A stretch of 64,000 bases of DNA, taken from the NCBI GenBank assembly GCA_026874595.1, contig CM049313.1:15063508-15127507 (forward strand), in the 5' to 3' direction. Below are positions 56,001 to 64,000 of the stretch, one piece after another. Position 1 is the first letter of the stretch. Each line of letters starts with the position of its first letter. The notes under the pieces are model-generated. The model worked only from the letters and a program-made list of their open reading frames with translations. It searched no databases and was not told the origin of the DNA. The position numbers and the translations under genes were made by a program. Source of the stretch: Sipunculus nudus. Taxonomy: Eukaryota; Annelida; Sipuncula; Golfingiida; Sipunculidae.

Positions 56001-58549
56001 CCTGCTTTTATTGATGTATGGATTTCAAACTTGACTTATATATGTCCCATTGGAAAAGCAAGACCCAAATTGATTTTGAGGTTATTAGGTCAAAGGTCAA
56101 GGTCACAGGACACATCCTTAAAAAGATGTGGATGCATTTTCAGCCAAACATTTCATCTCAGATCTTTCATCTTGTACATATAGTTCACCTGCCAAGAGAG
56201 GAAGAACCCTATCAATTTTGAGGTCACAAGGTCAAAGGTGAAGGTCACAGGAGCCATCTGTCCAAAAATTAGTTTCCGGATGATAATTCCTTCTTTTATT
56301 GATGTATTTATTTCAAACTTGACTTGTATTTGACCCATTGGAAAAGCAAGACCTGAATTGATTTTGGGGTCATGAGGTCAAAGGTCAAGGTCACAGGAAA
56401 CCTCTTTAAGTTTGTGGATGCATTTTCAGCTAATTAATTCTTCTCAGATCTTTCATCTTGCACATATAGTTCACCTGCCAAGAGTGGAAGACCCCTATCA
56501 ATTTTGAGGTCACAAGGTCAAAGGTGAAGGTCACAGGAGCCATCTGTCCAAAAATTAGTTTCTGGATGATAATATCTGCTTTTATTAACGTATGGATTTC
56601 TAACTTGACTTGTGTATGTCCCATTGGAAAAGCAAGACCCAAATTGATTTTGGGGTCATGAGGTCAAAGGTCAAGGTCACAGGACACATCTTTAAAAAGA
56701 TGTGGATGCATATTCAGCCAAACTTTTCATCTCACATCTTTAAAAAGATGTGGATGCATTTTCAGCCAAAATTTTCATCTCAGATCTTTCATCTTGCACA
56801 TAGTGTTCTTCCTGGAAGAACACTATCAATTTAGAGGTCACAAGGTCAAAGGTGAAGGTCACAGGAGCTATCTGTCCAAAAATTAGTTTCTGGGTGATAA
56901 TTCCTGCTTTATTGATGTATAGATTTCAAACTTAACTTGCATATGTCCCATTGGAAAAGCAAGACCAGAATTGATTTTGGGGTCATGAGGTCAAAGGTCA
57001 CGGTCACAGGTCACATCTTTAAAAAGATCAAGGTCACAGGACCAACATCTTCAACAAGATTGTGGATTGTTAGATGGAAGAAACAATAAATATGCCAAGT
57101 GTCAGTATATGCTGCTAAAAATGGGGGTCTATTTATAAAGGGGGGGGGGGCCTACTATGTCTGGGGATACTCTGGCACCTGCGGTGCCAAGAAATGTCTA
57201 GTTAGTTATATTACAACTGTATACATTTCATAAAAAAATACTTATATATATAATAATATATATCATACAAAAAAATAGATTCAATTGAACAAATGTGTAA
57301 ACTTCTGAAATGTCAACAGTTAATCAAAAAGCCAACTAATGATCATGGTAATAGTACAGATCATTTGTTCACAAACTGCTCACATGCTTCAGTTTCAACA
57401 TTAGGAAAAACATGGTCAGGTCACAAAATATTATTTGCAACAGTTTCTTGCTCATCAATACAAACCAATCATATAAACCAACCATGGCCTTTATTACCTC
57501 TTCCTCATACACTTTATCTCCATTTGATATTATTTTAGATTTTTACCTTCAAGGTCAACTTCAGCTGAGCACAGTGACCCATGGGTCCCTTGTTTAATTT
57601 TGGCCTTGTGAAAGGCACTTTATTTCTTCAGTGCTGATGCATATTACCAAAATCATGGTCAAGTTCAAAGATGGGTGACCTTGACCTACTTTTCAAGGTC
57701 ACAGAGCTTAGAATAGAAAAAAACTTAAGAGCTTATTTCTCAGGAACCACTGGGTGGATTGTTATGAAACATGCTATAATGATATGCCTTGATGATCTCT
57801 TATTCCTGCATGAGATCGGTCTTACCATACTTGTAAAGGTACTACATACCTCTCCAGTTTAAATATATAACTGAGACATGTACAGATATAACCATGTGAA
57901 AACAAATATTTCATACTTGTTACTGTTACCACCTATAAACATTGTTCTTTAGCTGAGGGCTTTTGTTAGCTTCTGCTGATATTCTAATTGTTTGTTGCAG
58001 GTATCAGAAATCAAGCGCATCAACAACCTTATCAGGGACCAAGACTTTCATGCTTTGACGAAGATCAAGGTGCCGGTGAAACGGTTTGGATTGTTACCAG
58101 AACTGATTCAGAAAGAGAAGGAGGCTGAGGCAGCAGCCTCAGGTCCAAATACGACCAATCAGAAAGACCATAGTGTGATTGACGTGATTCGTGGATCCTC
58201 AGAATCAGAAGCGGATACAGAAACAGATCGGTTATTAATAAGGACGGTCAGCATCCGAGATGCATTCAGTGACAGTCAAAGCCGAGAAGCTCAAGAATTC
58301 CTGCACAAAATGGACCAAGACATCCACAGTATTGTGGCCTCCACACGGACGCGTCTGGACTCGCTAGAGGAAGTTACAGACTCGTTGACTGCCAAACGCA
58401 TACAACCTCTCAGGAAGAGTGATTTATTAACAGTAGGAGCAGACTGCGGTATGAGTCGCAGATCAGCAGTGATAATGATGGTACTAGTGGGACTTTTTAT
58501 TCCATTAATAGTGCTTCTCTATTACCAGTTTGGAAAGCACCCAGATTAA
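42077..58549 (+). CDS. LYSMD3: LYSMD3/4-like LysM membrane protein, complete two-exon gene
   Basis: Joining 42077-42481 and 58001-58549 gives 317 aa (human LYSMD3 is 306, LYSMD4 296). One LysM domain covers residues about 117-164 (DIRDGETLQSISLKYCCQ, VSEIKRINNLIRDQDF, IKVPVKRF) and is split by the intron between CCQ and VSE. VHGFGHF (65-71) matches the family's N-terminal VHAFGN motif. A single transmembrane helix lies at about 290-309 near the C-terminus (MSRRSAVIMM, VLVGLFIPLIVLLYY). The layout fits a type II single-pass Golgi/endomembrane protein. LysM binds GlcNAc polymers in other proteins; the ligand here is unknown. LYSMD3 and LYSMD4 cannot be separated by eye, so the symbol is provisional. 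The 15.5-kb intron is mostly transposons. Confidence 0.92.
42482..43736. other. LysM-gene intron, left part with a partial duplication
   Basis: About 43330-43575 and about 43660-44415 (minus its hAT insert) are diverged copies. Both read GAGTTTCTACA, ATAAGCCA, TTTACTGCCTAAC-type text, ACACAGGATTAC and TGACCTTTTTACCAGAG. The uninserted first copy serves as the empty site for the hAT element. Confidence 0.6.
43737..44247. mobile_element. hAT-like MITE 1 (511 bp)
   Basis: The inverted ends CAGGGTTGTTAAGTTTTTCC and GGGAAAAATAACAACCCTG are flanked by an exact 8-bp duplication GATCCATT (43729-43736 and 44248-44255). CAGGG ends plus 8-bp duplications are typical of hAT elements. The interior has many TTTCCC/GGGAAA motifs and an internal (CA)n-(TA)n-(CA)n microsatellite (about 44007-44050). 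Non-coding. Confidence 0.9.
44256..46954. other. LysM-gene intron, middle part
   Basis: Apart from the rest of the diverged duplication and a G run at about 45881-45898, I see no exon, RNA gene or bounded repeat here. Confidence 0.5.
46955..47427. mobile_element. hAT-like MITE 2 (473 bp)
   Basis: The ends TAGTGTTGGGAGTC and GGTCCCAACACCA form an inverted repeat (TRGTGTTGGGA). The flanks CTTTGTAG and CTTTGCAG are an 8-bp duplication with one mismatch. The interior is rich in TGATCAAT/ATTGATCA-like palindromes. Non-coding and older than MITE 1, judging by the imperfect ends. Confidence 0.65.
47613..49547 (+). mobile_element. Helitron-like element, family C, copy 1 (1,935 bp)
   Basis: It starts A|TCGCCAGAC-ATA-GTCTGGAGATAC and ends with GTCTGGCGATAC, the hairpin GGCACCTGCGGTGCC, then AAGAAATATCTAG|T. 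The A|T insertion, TC start, 3' hairpin and CTAG end are the Helitron signature. The 5' hairpin arm reappears inverted near the 3' end. The body has five modules of about 326 bp, with GGTGGCGCCACC at 47941, 48267, 48593 and 49243 and a one-base variant at about 48917. Modules carry GACCTTGACCTTGAA nuclear-receptor-type half sites. No Rep-helicase. Confidence 0.83.
49548..50039. other. Intron segment with no recognised feature
   Basis: AT-rich sequence between a Helitron-like element and the SINE. Nothing further is visible. Confidence 0.5.
50040..50333 (-). mobile_element. tRNA-derived SINE
   Basis: On the minus strand the head reads GGAGCATGGTGGCATAATGG, then TTAGAGTGCTGG. This contains an A-box-like TGGCATAATGG, and GGTTAAAGTCC follows about 55 nt from the head start as a degenerate B box. 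A body of about 230 nt with CAATGGGTGCTAGTAGTGGG follows and fades into an A-rich tail near 50040. The spacing and head are those of tRNA-derived SINEs; several bivalve SINE families share this design. The subfamily is not assigned, and the 67-codon frame on the plus strand is not a gene. Confidence 0.72.
50539..52279 (+). mobile_element. Helitron-like element, family B, copy 2 (nested in E)
   Basis: It starts A|TCCGCCAAAAC-GAA-GTTTTGCGGATAC, then TATGTTTTTGACCGGG and a GCC-rich stretch. It ends GGCGGATACACGTAGTCGC, the stem GTAGT/ACTAC, and CCCGTATTCTAG|T. The same ends are seen in B1, and the tail is shared with the chimeric element. Units of about 281 bp hold GGTGGCGCCACC at 50851, 51002, 51282, 51413, 51840 and 52118, with one- or two-base variants between. 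It is the best-preserved B copy in the window. Confidence 0.83.
54266..57201 (+). mobile_element. Helitron-like element, family C, copy 2 (nested in A2)
   Basis: It starts A|TCCCCAGACAAAGTCGGGGG and ends with GTCTGGGGATAC, the hairpin GGCACCTGCGGTGCC, then AAGAAATGTCTAG|T. The ends match C1 almost base for base. The first 550 bp or so resemble C1, including GGTGGCGCCACC at 54594. From about 54900 the cargo changes to about seven units of about 288 bp, each with GAGGTCAAAGGTCAAGGTCA and a second AGGTCA cluster. Minus- and plus-strand frames of 60-77 codons here are repeat artefacts. Confidence 0.83.
54900..57060 (+). repeat. About 288-bp tandem array of AGGTCA half sites
   Basis: Each unit holds AGGTCAAAGGTCAAGGTCAC (a DR1 followed by a zero-spaced half site) and, about 150 bp away, AGGTCACAAGGTCAAAGGTG followed by AAGGTCAC. 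The second cluster recurs near 55374, 55663, 55952, 56240, 56527 and 56843. AGGTCA is the nuclear-receptor half site. Confidence 0.85.
58001..58549 (+). CDS. LYSMD3: LYSMD3/4-like exon 2 (stop)
   Basis: The acceptor is TTGTTTGTTGCAG|GTA. It encodes the second half of the LysM domain, a Glu/Ala-rich linker, a conserved-looking FLHKMDQDIHSIV segment, the transmembrane helix and the short tail FGKHPD, then TAA. Confidence 0.94.
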   Translation, partial: VSEIKRINNLIRDQDFHALTKIKVPVKRFGLLPELIQKEKEAEAAASGPNTTNQKDHSVIDVIRGSSESEADTETDRLLIRTVSIRDAFSDSQSREAQEFLHKMDQDIHSIVASTRTRLDSLEEVTDSLTAKRIQPLRKSDLLTVGADCGMSRRSAVIMMVLVGLFIPLIVLLYYQFGKHPD

Positions 58550-58964
58550 CAACGTGGATATATTTATAGGTACATGGCTCTTATAGGTAAATAATATACT
58601 AAATATCAGTAATGATATAACATTCTTTTTATCCTATAAACATAATTCCAGTCTCTGACACACATCAAGGGTATATATATAAAGTTGGTAAGAGACTTAA
58701 GATCATATTTATCATTGGTTTTAAATTTTGATGGATATCGGGATCTTTCAAAAATAATTCAACAGTTGTAAAAAAGTAGGAACTTGACATTACTAAAGAC
58801 ACGTATATACTCTCATTATTTAACAGAGATTTGAAGGTTTGTGATAGGAAATTATTGTAATTGCTCAATATAATCATATAAGATACCAGATGCCATAATT
58901 TTGTTTATACGAGTGTGTGTGCCATGATAAGTAATATAATGAATAGAACTAGCAATTGTGAACA

Positions 58965-58970
58965 AATAAA
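58965..58970 (+). terminator. Poly(A) signal of the LysM gene
   Basis: AATAAA lies 416 nt downstream of the stop codon, the first clear canonical signal. A 3' UTR of about 430 nt would result. Confidence 0.55.
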
Positions 58971-61806
58971 TTAAACTGGAATAATTGTTTAAAAATTAGT
59001 GATTTGATGAAAAGTAGACATTCACATATGTAGTGTTCCAGTATTAAGAGATTTATAAACTAGACTGGTGACCTGCTGAAGTTTAACCAAGGTGTGGACT
59101 GGTGACAAGTCATGATGTCTTTTAAACTTTCCAGTGGGCTGGTCCGAGCACAGTTTTAATACCAATTGGTTTTGGCCCATCAAAATTGGCCTTCCATGTT
59201 CAAGCTGGTAAACAGCTTTTTTAATTAATGAACATTAATGGTCACAATAAACCAGTTTGTTTACATGAAACCATTAAAAACAACATTTTAACCAGAAATC
59301 ATCTCTCTTAAAAAAGTGAACTACATGTATATAAGAAGTGATGTTTGCTATCAATTAAAGTAGTAGAGTTATTTTTAGGCATGAAAATACACATGTATTT
59401 AGGTGTGTAACCACAGCCTAATGGTTTAACAGACATTGGACTAAAGGGTCATTTCTTCTCCTTTACAGTAATATTATACTGTACTTTTACGAAATATTGC
59501 TGGCCACCTGAAAGACAACCATTTTAAAAAATTGACATTGCTTACTATTGCTGTGCATAAAAAAGAATGTAAAAGTGTGTCTTGGAAAACAAAATAAACA
59601 AATCTCAGGCAGTTGGGGATCTTTTAGGAGATATTTTCAGTAATTATCCTGGCAGCATCTGTGAAACATTCCTGACAGGGATTATGTCAAATTTCATTGA
59701 TGGGCATGTTATCAGATTACTAGAAGAAAGGAATCTGTTGTAATCTAGTATTAAGCTTTTTTTATATAGAATTGACCAATAGGTACTGCTTTAAGTGCAA
59801 TTGTACTGAACAAAAACCATCATGACACCCCATCATCACCCCATACACACACACATAAGACCTATGTAGCATTGAAATGTTGTAATACTGCAAATTATAA
59901 AAAAATTTTGTAATGTTGTAAATGCTGAAGGAAAAAATCAGAAAAAAATTTAAATGTACAGAAATGTTAACTTTCAATATTCTGAATATGTGCAATACTT
60001 TCCATTCTAATCCACTTCTTTCGAGAGTGTACATTATAAGCTAATTATCAGCATTCATGCTGCCATCTGTTGACAATCCTTGGAACTAGTCTCTTCCAGA
60101 CTTTTCTGCTCTTTTCTGCATTGGCCAATTTCATTGTCAAAATATTGCTAGAGATGGTACTCACTACTCAGCATAACAATGCTTAACTCTTGAGCCACCA
60201 GGGCCACAACCTTAATGATAATGATGAGACTACACCATAGGTTCAGATTTGGATGGGGGGCTCTGTCCCTTTTTTTCTATGATAAAAAAAAATCTTGGAA
60301 AAAAGTGCAAGATTTTCCATCTGGTGTGGTTTTCTTCCCATTAGTTATGCAACAATGTATAAATTAAATTAGCACTTCCAATACACTTGTTTACCCCCCC
60401 CCCCCCCACACACACACACACACTTCTCTAAGACCCTGTATCAGCCATTTCAGTTAGTGTACAGTTATATGATTATTTTCAAGAAAAAAATTACATTAAG
60501 ACCAGTTTTTATATACAAATAAATGTGTCTTAATAATATGTGGTTGATGACATACCATAGGCCCTTACACTTTATCATAAAAGACTTCTATTATAATACA
60601 TCTGCATCACACTTTTTATAATAAACACTTCAAATTACGAGTAAGAACTAAAAGTTGTAATCAGCCATTATCCATATACTATAACCTACTTGCACCATTT
60701 AGACACAGATGGCTAATTAATCAAATAAAATGATGTTAAATAACAATAAATACATAATTATTGTTAACATTGAAAACAATAATTTATTATCACAAATCTA
60801 TATTCCCTACGCAGATGTTCTGTAGATGAATGGCTGGGATGTTGGAATGCATGGTCCATGCAGCATGTGTTAGTATAGCGTCATATCGACCCTCTGGCAT
60901 TACAACCAGATTGCTGGTGCCAGTGTCATGCGTCTACGTCTGAGGATCGCATTATAAGGCCTTATGAAGATGCAAATATTTTCGTCAATTTCTGACAACG
61001 CTTATGAGCGAGAAAAATTCCTGTTTAACCCAGCAATTGGTAAACCCCTCGGCATGTTTGTTGAATTTATGAACGCATGAACACAAGCATGGCTCACACG
61101 GGGTACAGGACGCAGGCGACACAGGAAATGACCCGTGTCCGTGGAGACGGTGTTTCAGTTTGGGTTGCGAACTCACATATATACTATTGTGTTTATTCAC
61201 CATTCTAAGCATTATATTGAGATTATGAGCAGTTTATCACAATATGAATGCAACCAGATGCAAGACCACTGCGATACATTCCTCCATATTACTAGTATCA
61301 TGACTCGAGTAGGCTTACTAACCCAATTATCCGATTGCCTACTAAGTCGATTGTCACGGCTAGTGTTAGTATCATATCTGTATGTGTGTGTTGACATGGT
61401 GGTGCTATTCATTGTCATATGGGCAGGTACAAAAGATAGGATAGACTGATGATAAAAAAATTTGCTTCCAGTATCTAAATAAAGAATAAGCCCAAGAAGA
61501 GAGAGATAACTGAGAAATTCTTATTTTAAGGTTAATATTTCATATAACAATCATACTGAATAAATATGTCACCCCATCATCCAGCATACACACTGTTCTG
61601 TCATAACAGATGGGCAGCCCATTGTCACGTTGTATATCACTATGTATAAGGAAAGGACATTTGGGTAAATGACTAGGGGACCACAACATATTCCTTGCAA
61701 AGTACTTAATGATATATTTCACAGATTATCTGTTATGTCTGTTAACTGATATCATAAATGTGAAACTTGCACAAGATTCTCCAGAGAAAAAAAAACGCTT
61801 CACAAA

Positions 61807-61813
<7 letters not shown>

Positions 61814-61897
<84 letters not shown>
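61814..61897. repeat. (TA)n microsatellite
   Basis: About 40 TA dinucleotides with a single interruption (TATCTA near 61856). Confidence 0.96.
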
Positions 61898-61900
<3 letters not shown>

Positions 61901-62367
61901 GTGATAAAGAAATCGTAGCAATAAGAAGATGACCTATTTGATAATGGATTTGACTATAATAGGATACACTAAATGTGCATGTTTAATATTGATGTATTGG
62001 TGAGGGGTGTTTGAGAATGACCGTCCACAGAGAGGCCATAAATAACAGCCTCATTTACTCCTGATGTAATGTAAAGCAGGAACAGCTCTCCTAAGTAACG
62101 AGGCTTAATTAACAAATTATTTATTCAGAGTAGCTACAAAATTTTGGCAAGCTTTATCCTTTATGAAATATGTCATAAAATTATATTTATCTTGTCATTT
62201 TTTTGCAAACAAAGTAATTTATGGTAAATAAATTGTCCAGTTTTCATGTGATATGCTAATAAAAAAATATCCTGTAGACTGGAGCATTTAGTTAGAGAGA
62301 TCTGCTTGACAAGAGAGACTGCATGGTTCAGATAGTTTTATCTGAAAAGTAATATATTTGTAATCTA

Positions 62368-62369
62368 TA

Positions 62370-62414
<45 letters not shown>
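62368..62414. repeat. (TA)n microsatellite
   Basis: About 22 uninterrupted TA dinucleotides. Confidence 0.96.
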
Positions 62415-62419
<5 letters not shown>

Positions 62420-62683
62420 TAAAAATAATGAGATCTCTGTAACATGCATGTATATAGGAAAATAAAACAATTTATAAGGGTGATATTTTGAACTTCGACA
62501 ATTTATATTTATGTTGAATTCATGCTTTATTTTGAATGTCTTGTGCTCCTTTGGATATACAGATCAGCAATAAGTTATTTACATGTACATAGTGTGAGAG
62601 GACAGTGTGAACATTATGAAAGGTAATGGTAGTGGATGAGTGATGAATTCTCCCATCAGTGTGAATGAGGGGTGTCAATACAG

Positions 62684-62750
62684 GGGTAGGGGGGTATATA
62701 TCCCCTCCCCCCCCCCCTTTTCAGCAAGTCGAATGGTCAATGTAACCTTC
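62684..62750 (-). repeat. Dispersed repeat with GGGGG-TATATA-CCCCC palindrome, copy 2
   Basis: GGGGGGTATATATCCCC is followed by CAGCAAGTCGAATGGTCAATG, the inverse-oriented counterpart of the block at 6243-6315. The C run between the parts is longer here. Confidence 0.55.
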
Positions 62751-64000
62751 CCCTCTGCTATTTATAATATAATATATATATATATTGGAAATGAAATATA
62801 TTAATAAGTTAAATTACAGACTTTGGTTCCATTTCTGAACTTACTAGGAAATACCAAATATCTAAACCTTGTTTACGAGTCATCCCCCCACCCTTGACAT
62901 CAGATGTATGTATGAGTTGAGCTTTTGACAACATCACTGTTTCCATTATTTTGCAAATGTTGAGTTTTGCCAGCGTGGAGTCATGTGCCCTAGTTTATGT
63001 TGAACGGGGATCCACTCGCTTCCATTTGCTAAGATCCTTATCCTCTCCCAGGTATTTCATGTGTTCTCTCTTTACAGTTTTTCTGCTGCTGACTTGGTTT
63101 TATACGCATGAATGAGACCATGGAAATTAAATTCCCCCCGATTAACATAATCAGCAAACTGTTCTTATCATATGACTTGGGCTTACAATTAATTACAGGT
63201 TATGCGTTAAAAAATATGGGTTTAACACTATTTACTCTGAATAAATATGGACACCACAAAATATGATGGTAGTCATATTTACATGGATGACTCGGTATAC
63301 AGAGCATTTAGTCCTGCAAAGATGAGATACTCGGATTTATTTCAAAGATAGGGAGAGCAGGTTTAGACAGTGTGAGAAATAGAATCTTGATAACTTTTGT
63401 AGCCATCACACCAGCATTACACTTGTGCCTCTAAGCCCTTGATAAGTTAATTTGGCATACAGGCACATGTTCACTGTTCTAATCAAAGCACAACGGCATG
63501 ATACAGCATCCTTAATAGTCTGTTAAAAGAAATAAGTTTGACTAACAAGACAAATGAATGACAAGTCACAGTTTTATGACAGCACACAGTGTGCCAACTA
63601 CACTAGATAATTCCCAGTTTAAACAAATGCAGATATATATAAACGTTCTAATTAAGGCACCATACTTTTAAGTCGCAGCTCATGATTTTGGACTTCACAC
63701 TTTAACCCTTTACTGTTCAGATTAGCCTGTGGATTGTCACACTCCTACTGTTCAGATTTATTTTGCATTTTTTCCACATTTTGACATGAATCTATATAAG
63801 AGACATTAACTCAGTAACCGTTAAATGTATCTTTGTGAAATTTTCAGCTTTTACTGTCAGGTATATGTCCATCATGTTATTTTATTTATTTTCTATATAC
63901 CTGGTTTGATATGTATGTAACTAAGGTATATACAGGTAAAAACAGGTAATATGACCCATATTTATAGCACCATGTCTTGAATGTTTACATCAAGTCATTG

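Larger units (their letters stand above)
52811..57592 (+). mobile_element. Helitron-like element, family A, copy 2 (nested in E, hosts C2)
   Basis: The head hairpin TTAGCTCAGCTGACTATAAG / TCATCTGACCTATAG at 52811 matches A1. The tail has TTCAGCTGAGC, the hairpin GACCCATGGGTC and CCTTG|TTT, ending at 57592. The interior differs from A1: unique AT-rich DNA with a C-rich run near 53620 and no 337-bp modules. The head and tail are therefore conserved while the cargo differs. C2 occupies 54266-57201. Confidence 0.72.
50411..57850 (+). mobile_element. Helitron-like element, family E (outer host of the nest)
   Basis: The 5' hairpin TAGCCCTCAGCCCTTAGG / CTGATGGGCTATTG is followed by CCGTCTGTCTGG. 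The body resumes after each nested insertion: 52280-52810 with two modules (GGTGACCTTGACCTATTTTT, TTTCTCAGGAACCATTGGG), and again from 57593 (AATTTTGGCCTTGTGAAAGG, then the same module text). B2 and A2 interrupt it. The phrase CAATTTTGGCCTTGTGA near 52527 is the uninterrupted version of the A2 insertion site. The 3' end is unclear, somewhere about 57780-57860. Confidence 0.6.
58971..64000. other. Downstream intergenic DNA, no gene recognised
   Basis: AT-rich sequence with a (CA)n tail at about 60408-60422, a C run near 60397 and several short frames with no recognisable homology. No splice-linked exons or RNA genes are visible. It may be intron or flank of a gene outside the window. Confidence 0.5.

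Noticed and set aside
55289-56834. Repeated 60-77 codon frames in the AGGTCA array
   Set aside because: Translations of the 288-bp repeat on both strands; no conserved start or domain.
60060-60210. Possible second SINE (GGCCCTGGTGGCTCAAGAG on the minus strand)
   Set aside because: It has an A-box-like stretch, but no B box at the right distance and no clear tail.
61135-61449. 104-codon plus-strand frame with a hydrophobic end
   Set aside because: No family similarity, no splice signals and ordinary AT-rich composition; length is within chance for this window.

Overview
This is eukaryotic DNA, most likely from a bivalve or related mollusc (the phylum is inferred). The genes are split by GT-AG introns. 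The background is AT-rich, with long (TA)n, (CA)n and poly(G/C) tracts, and most of the window is transposable elements and tandem repeats. The four genes match animal families closely. The repeats resemble the Helitron-like and tRNA-SINE landscape described for bivalves.

Layout. 1-2.1 kb: the 5' part of a cohesin-loader gene (MAU2/SCC4) on the minus strand, running off the left edge. 2.1-8.0 kb: intergenic, with a perfect 116-bp direct repeat pair, microsatellites and a small MITE. 8.06-20.27 kb: a complete six-exon EPHX4-like epoxide hydrolase (352 aa, plus strand). Its introns hold two Harbinger-type MITEs, a CT-rich minisatellite, a minisatellite grown out of the exon-4 splice donor, and a Helitron-like element nested in another. 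20.3-34.1 kb: gene-free, with a Helitron-like element split by a probable solo LTR, a tandem array with CTCF-like motifs, a chimeric Helitron-like element and a 2.5-kb minisatellite. 34.8-35.7 kb: an intact single-exon spermidine synthase (minus strand), with a CACGTG box just upstream. 36.1-38.7 kb: a 2.5-kb element with long inverted repeats and a 9-bp target duplication (Mutator-like). 42.08-58.55 kb: a two-exon LYSMD3/4-like LysM membrane protein (317 aa, plus strand). Its 15.5-kb intron holds two hAT-like MITEs, a tRNA-derived SINE and a multi-level nest of Helitron-like elements. 58.6-64 kb: 3' UTR, then intergenic DNA.

The genes are unrelated housekeeping or membrane functions and do not form a pathway. 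The most interesting content is in the repeats. Several Helitron-like families with different ends share one 12-bp palindrome, GGTGGCGCCACC, of which I count 22 perfect copies by eye. Other repeats carry nuclear-receptor half-site arrays, CTCF-like motifs or a cluster of SMAD-type palindromes. Several insertions can be proved internally from target-site duplications or an uninserted paralogous copy.
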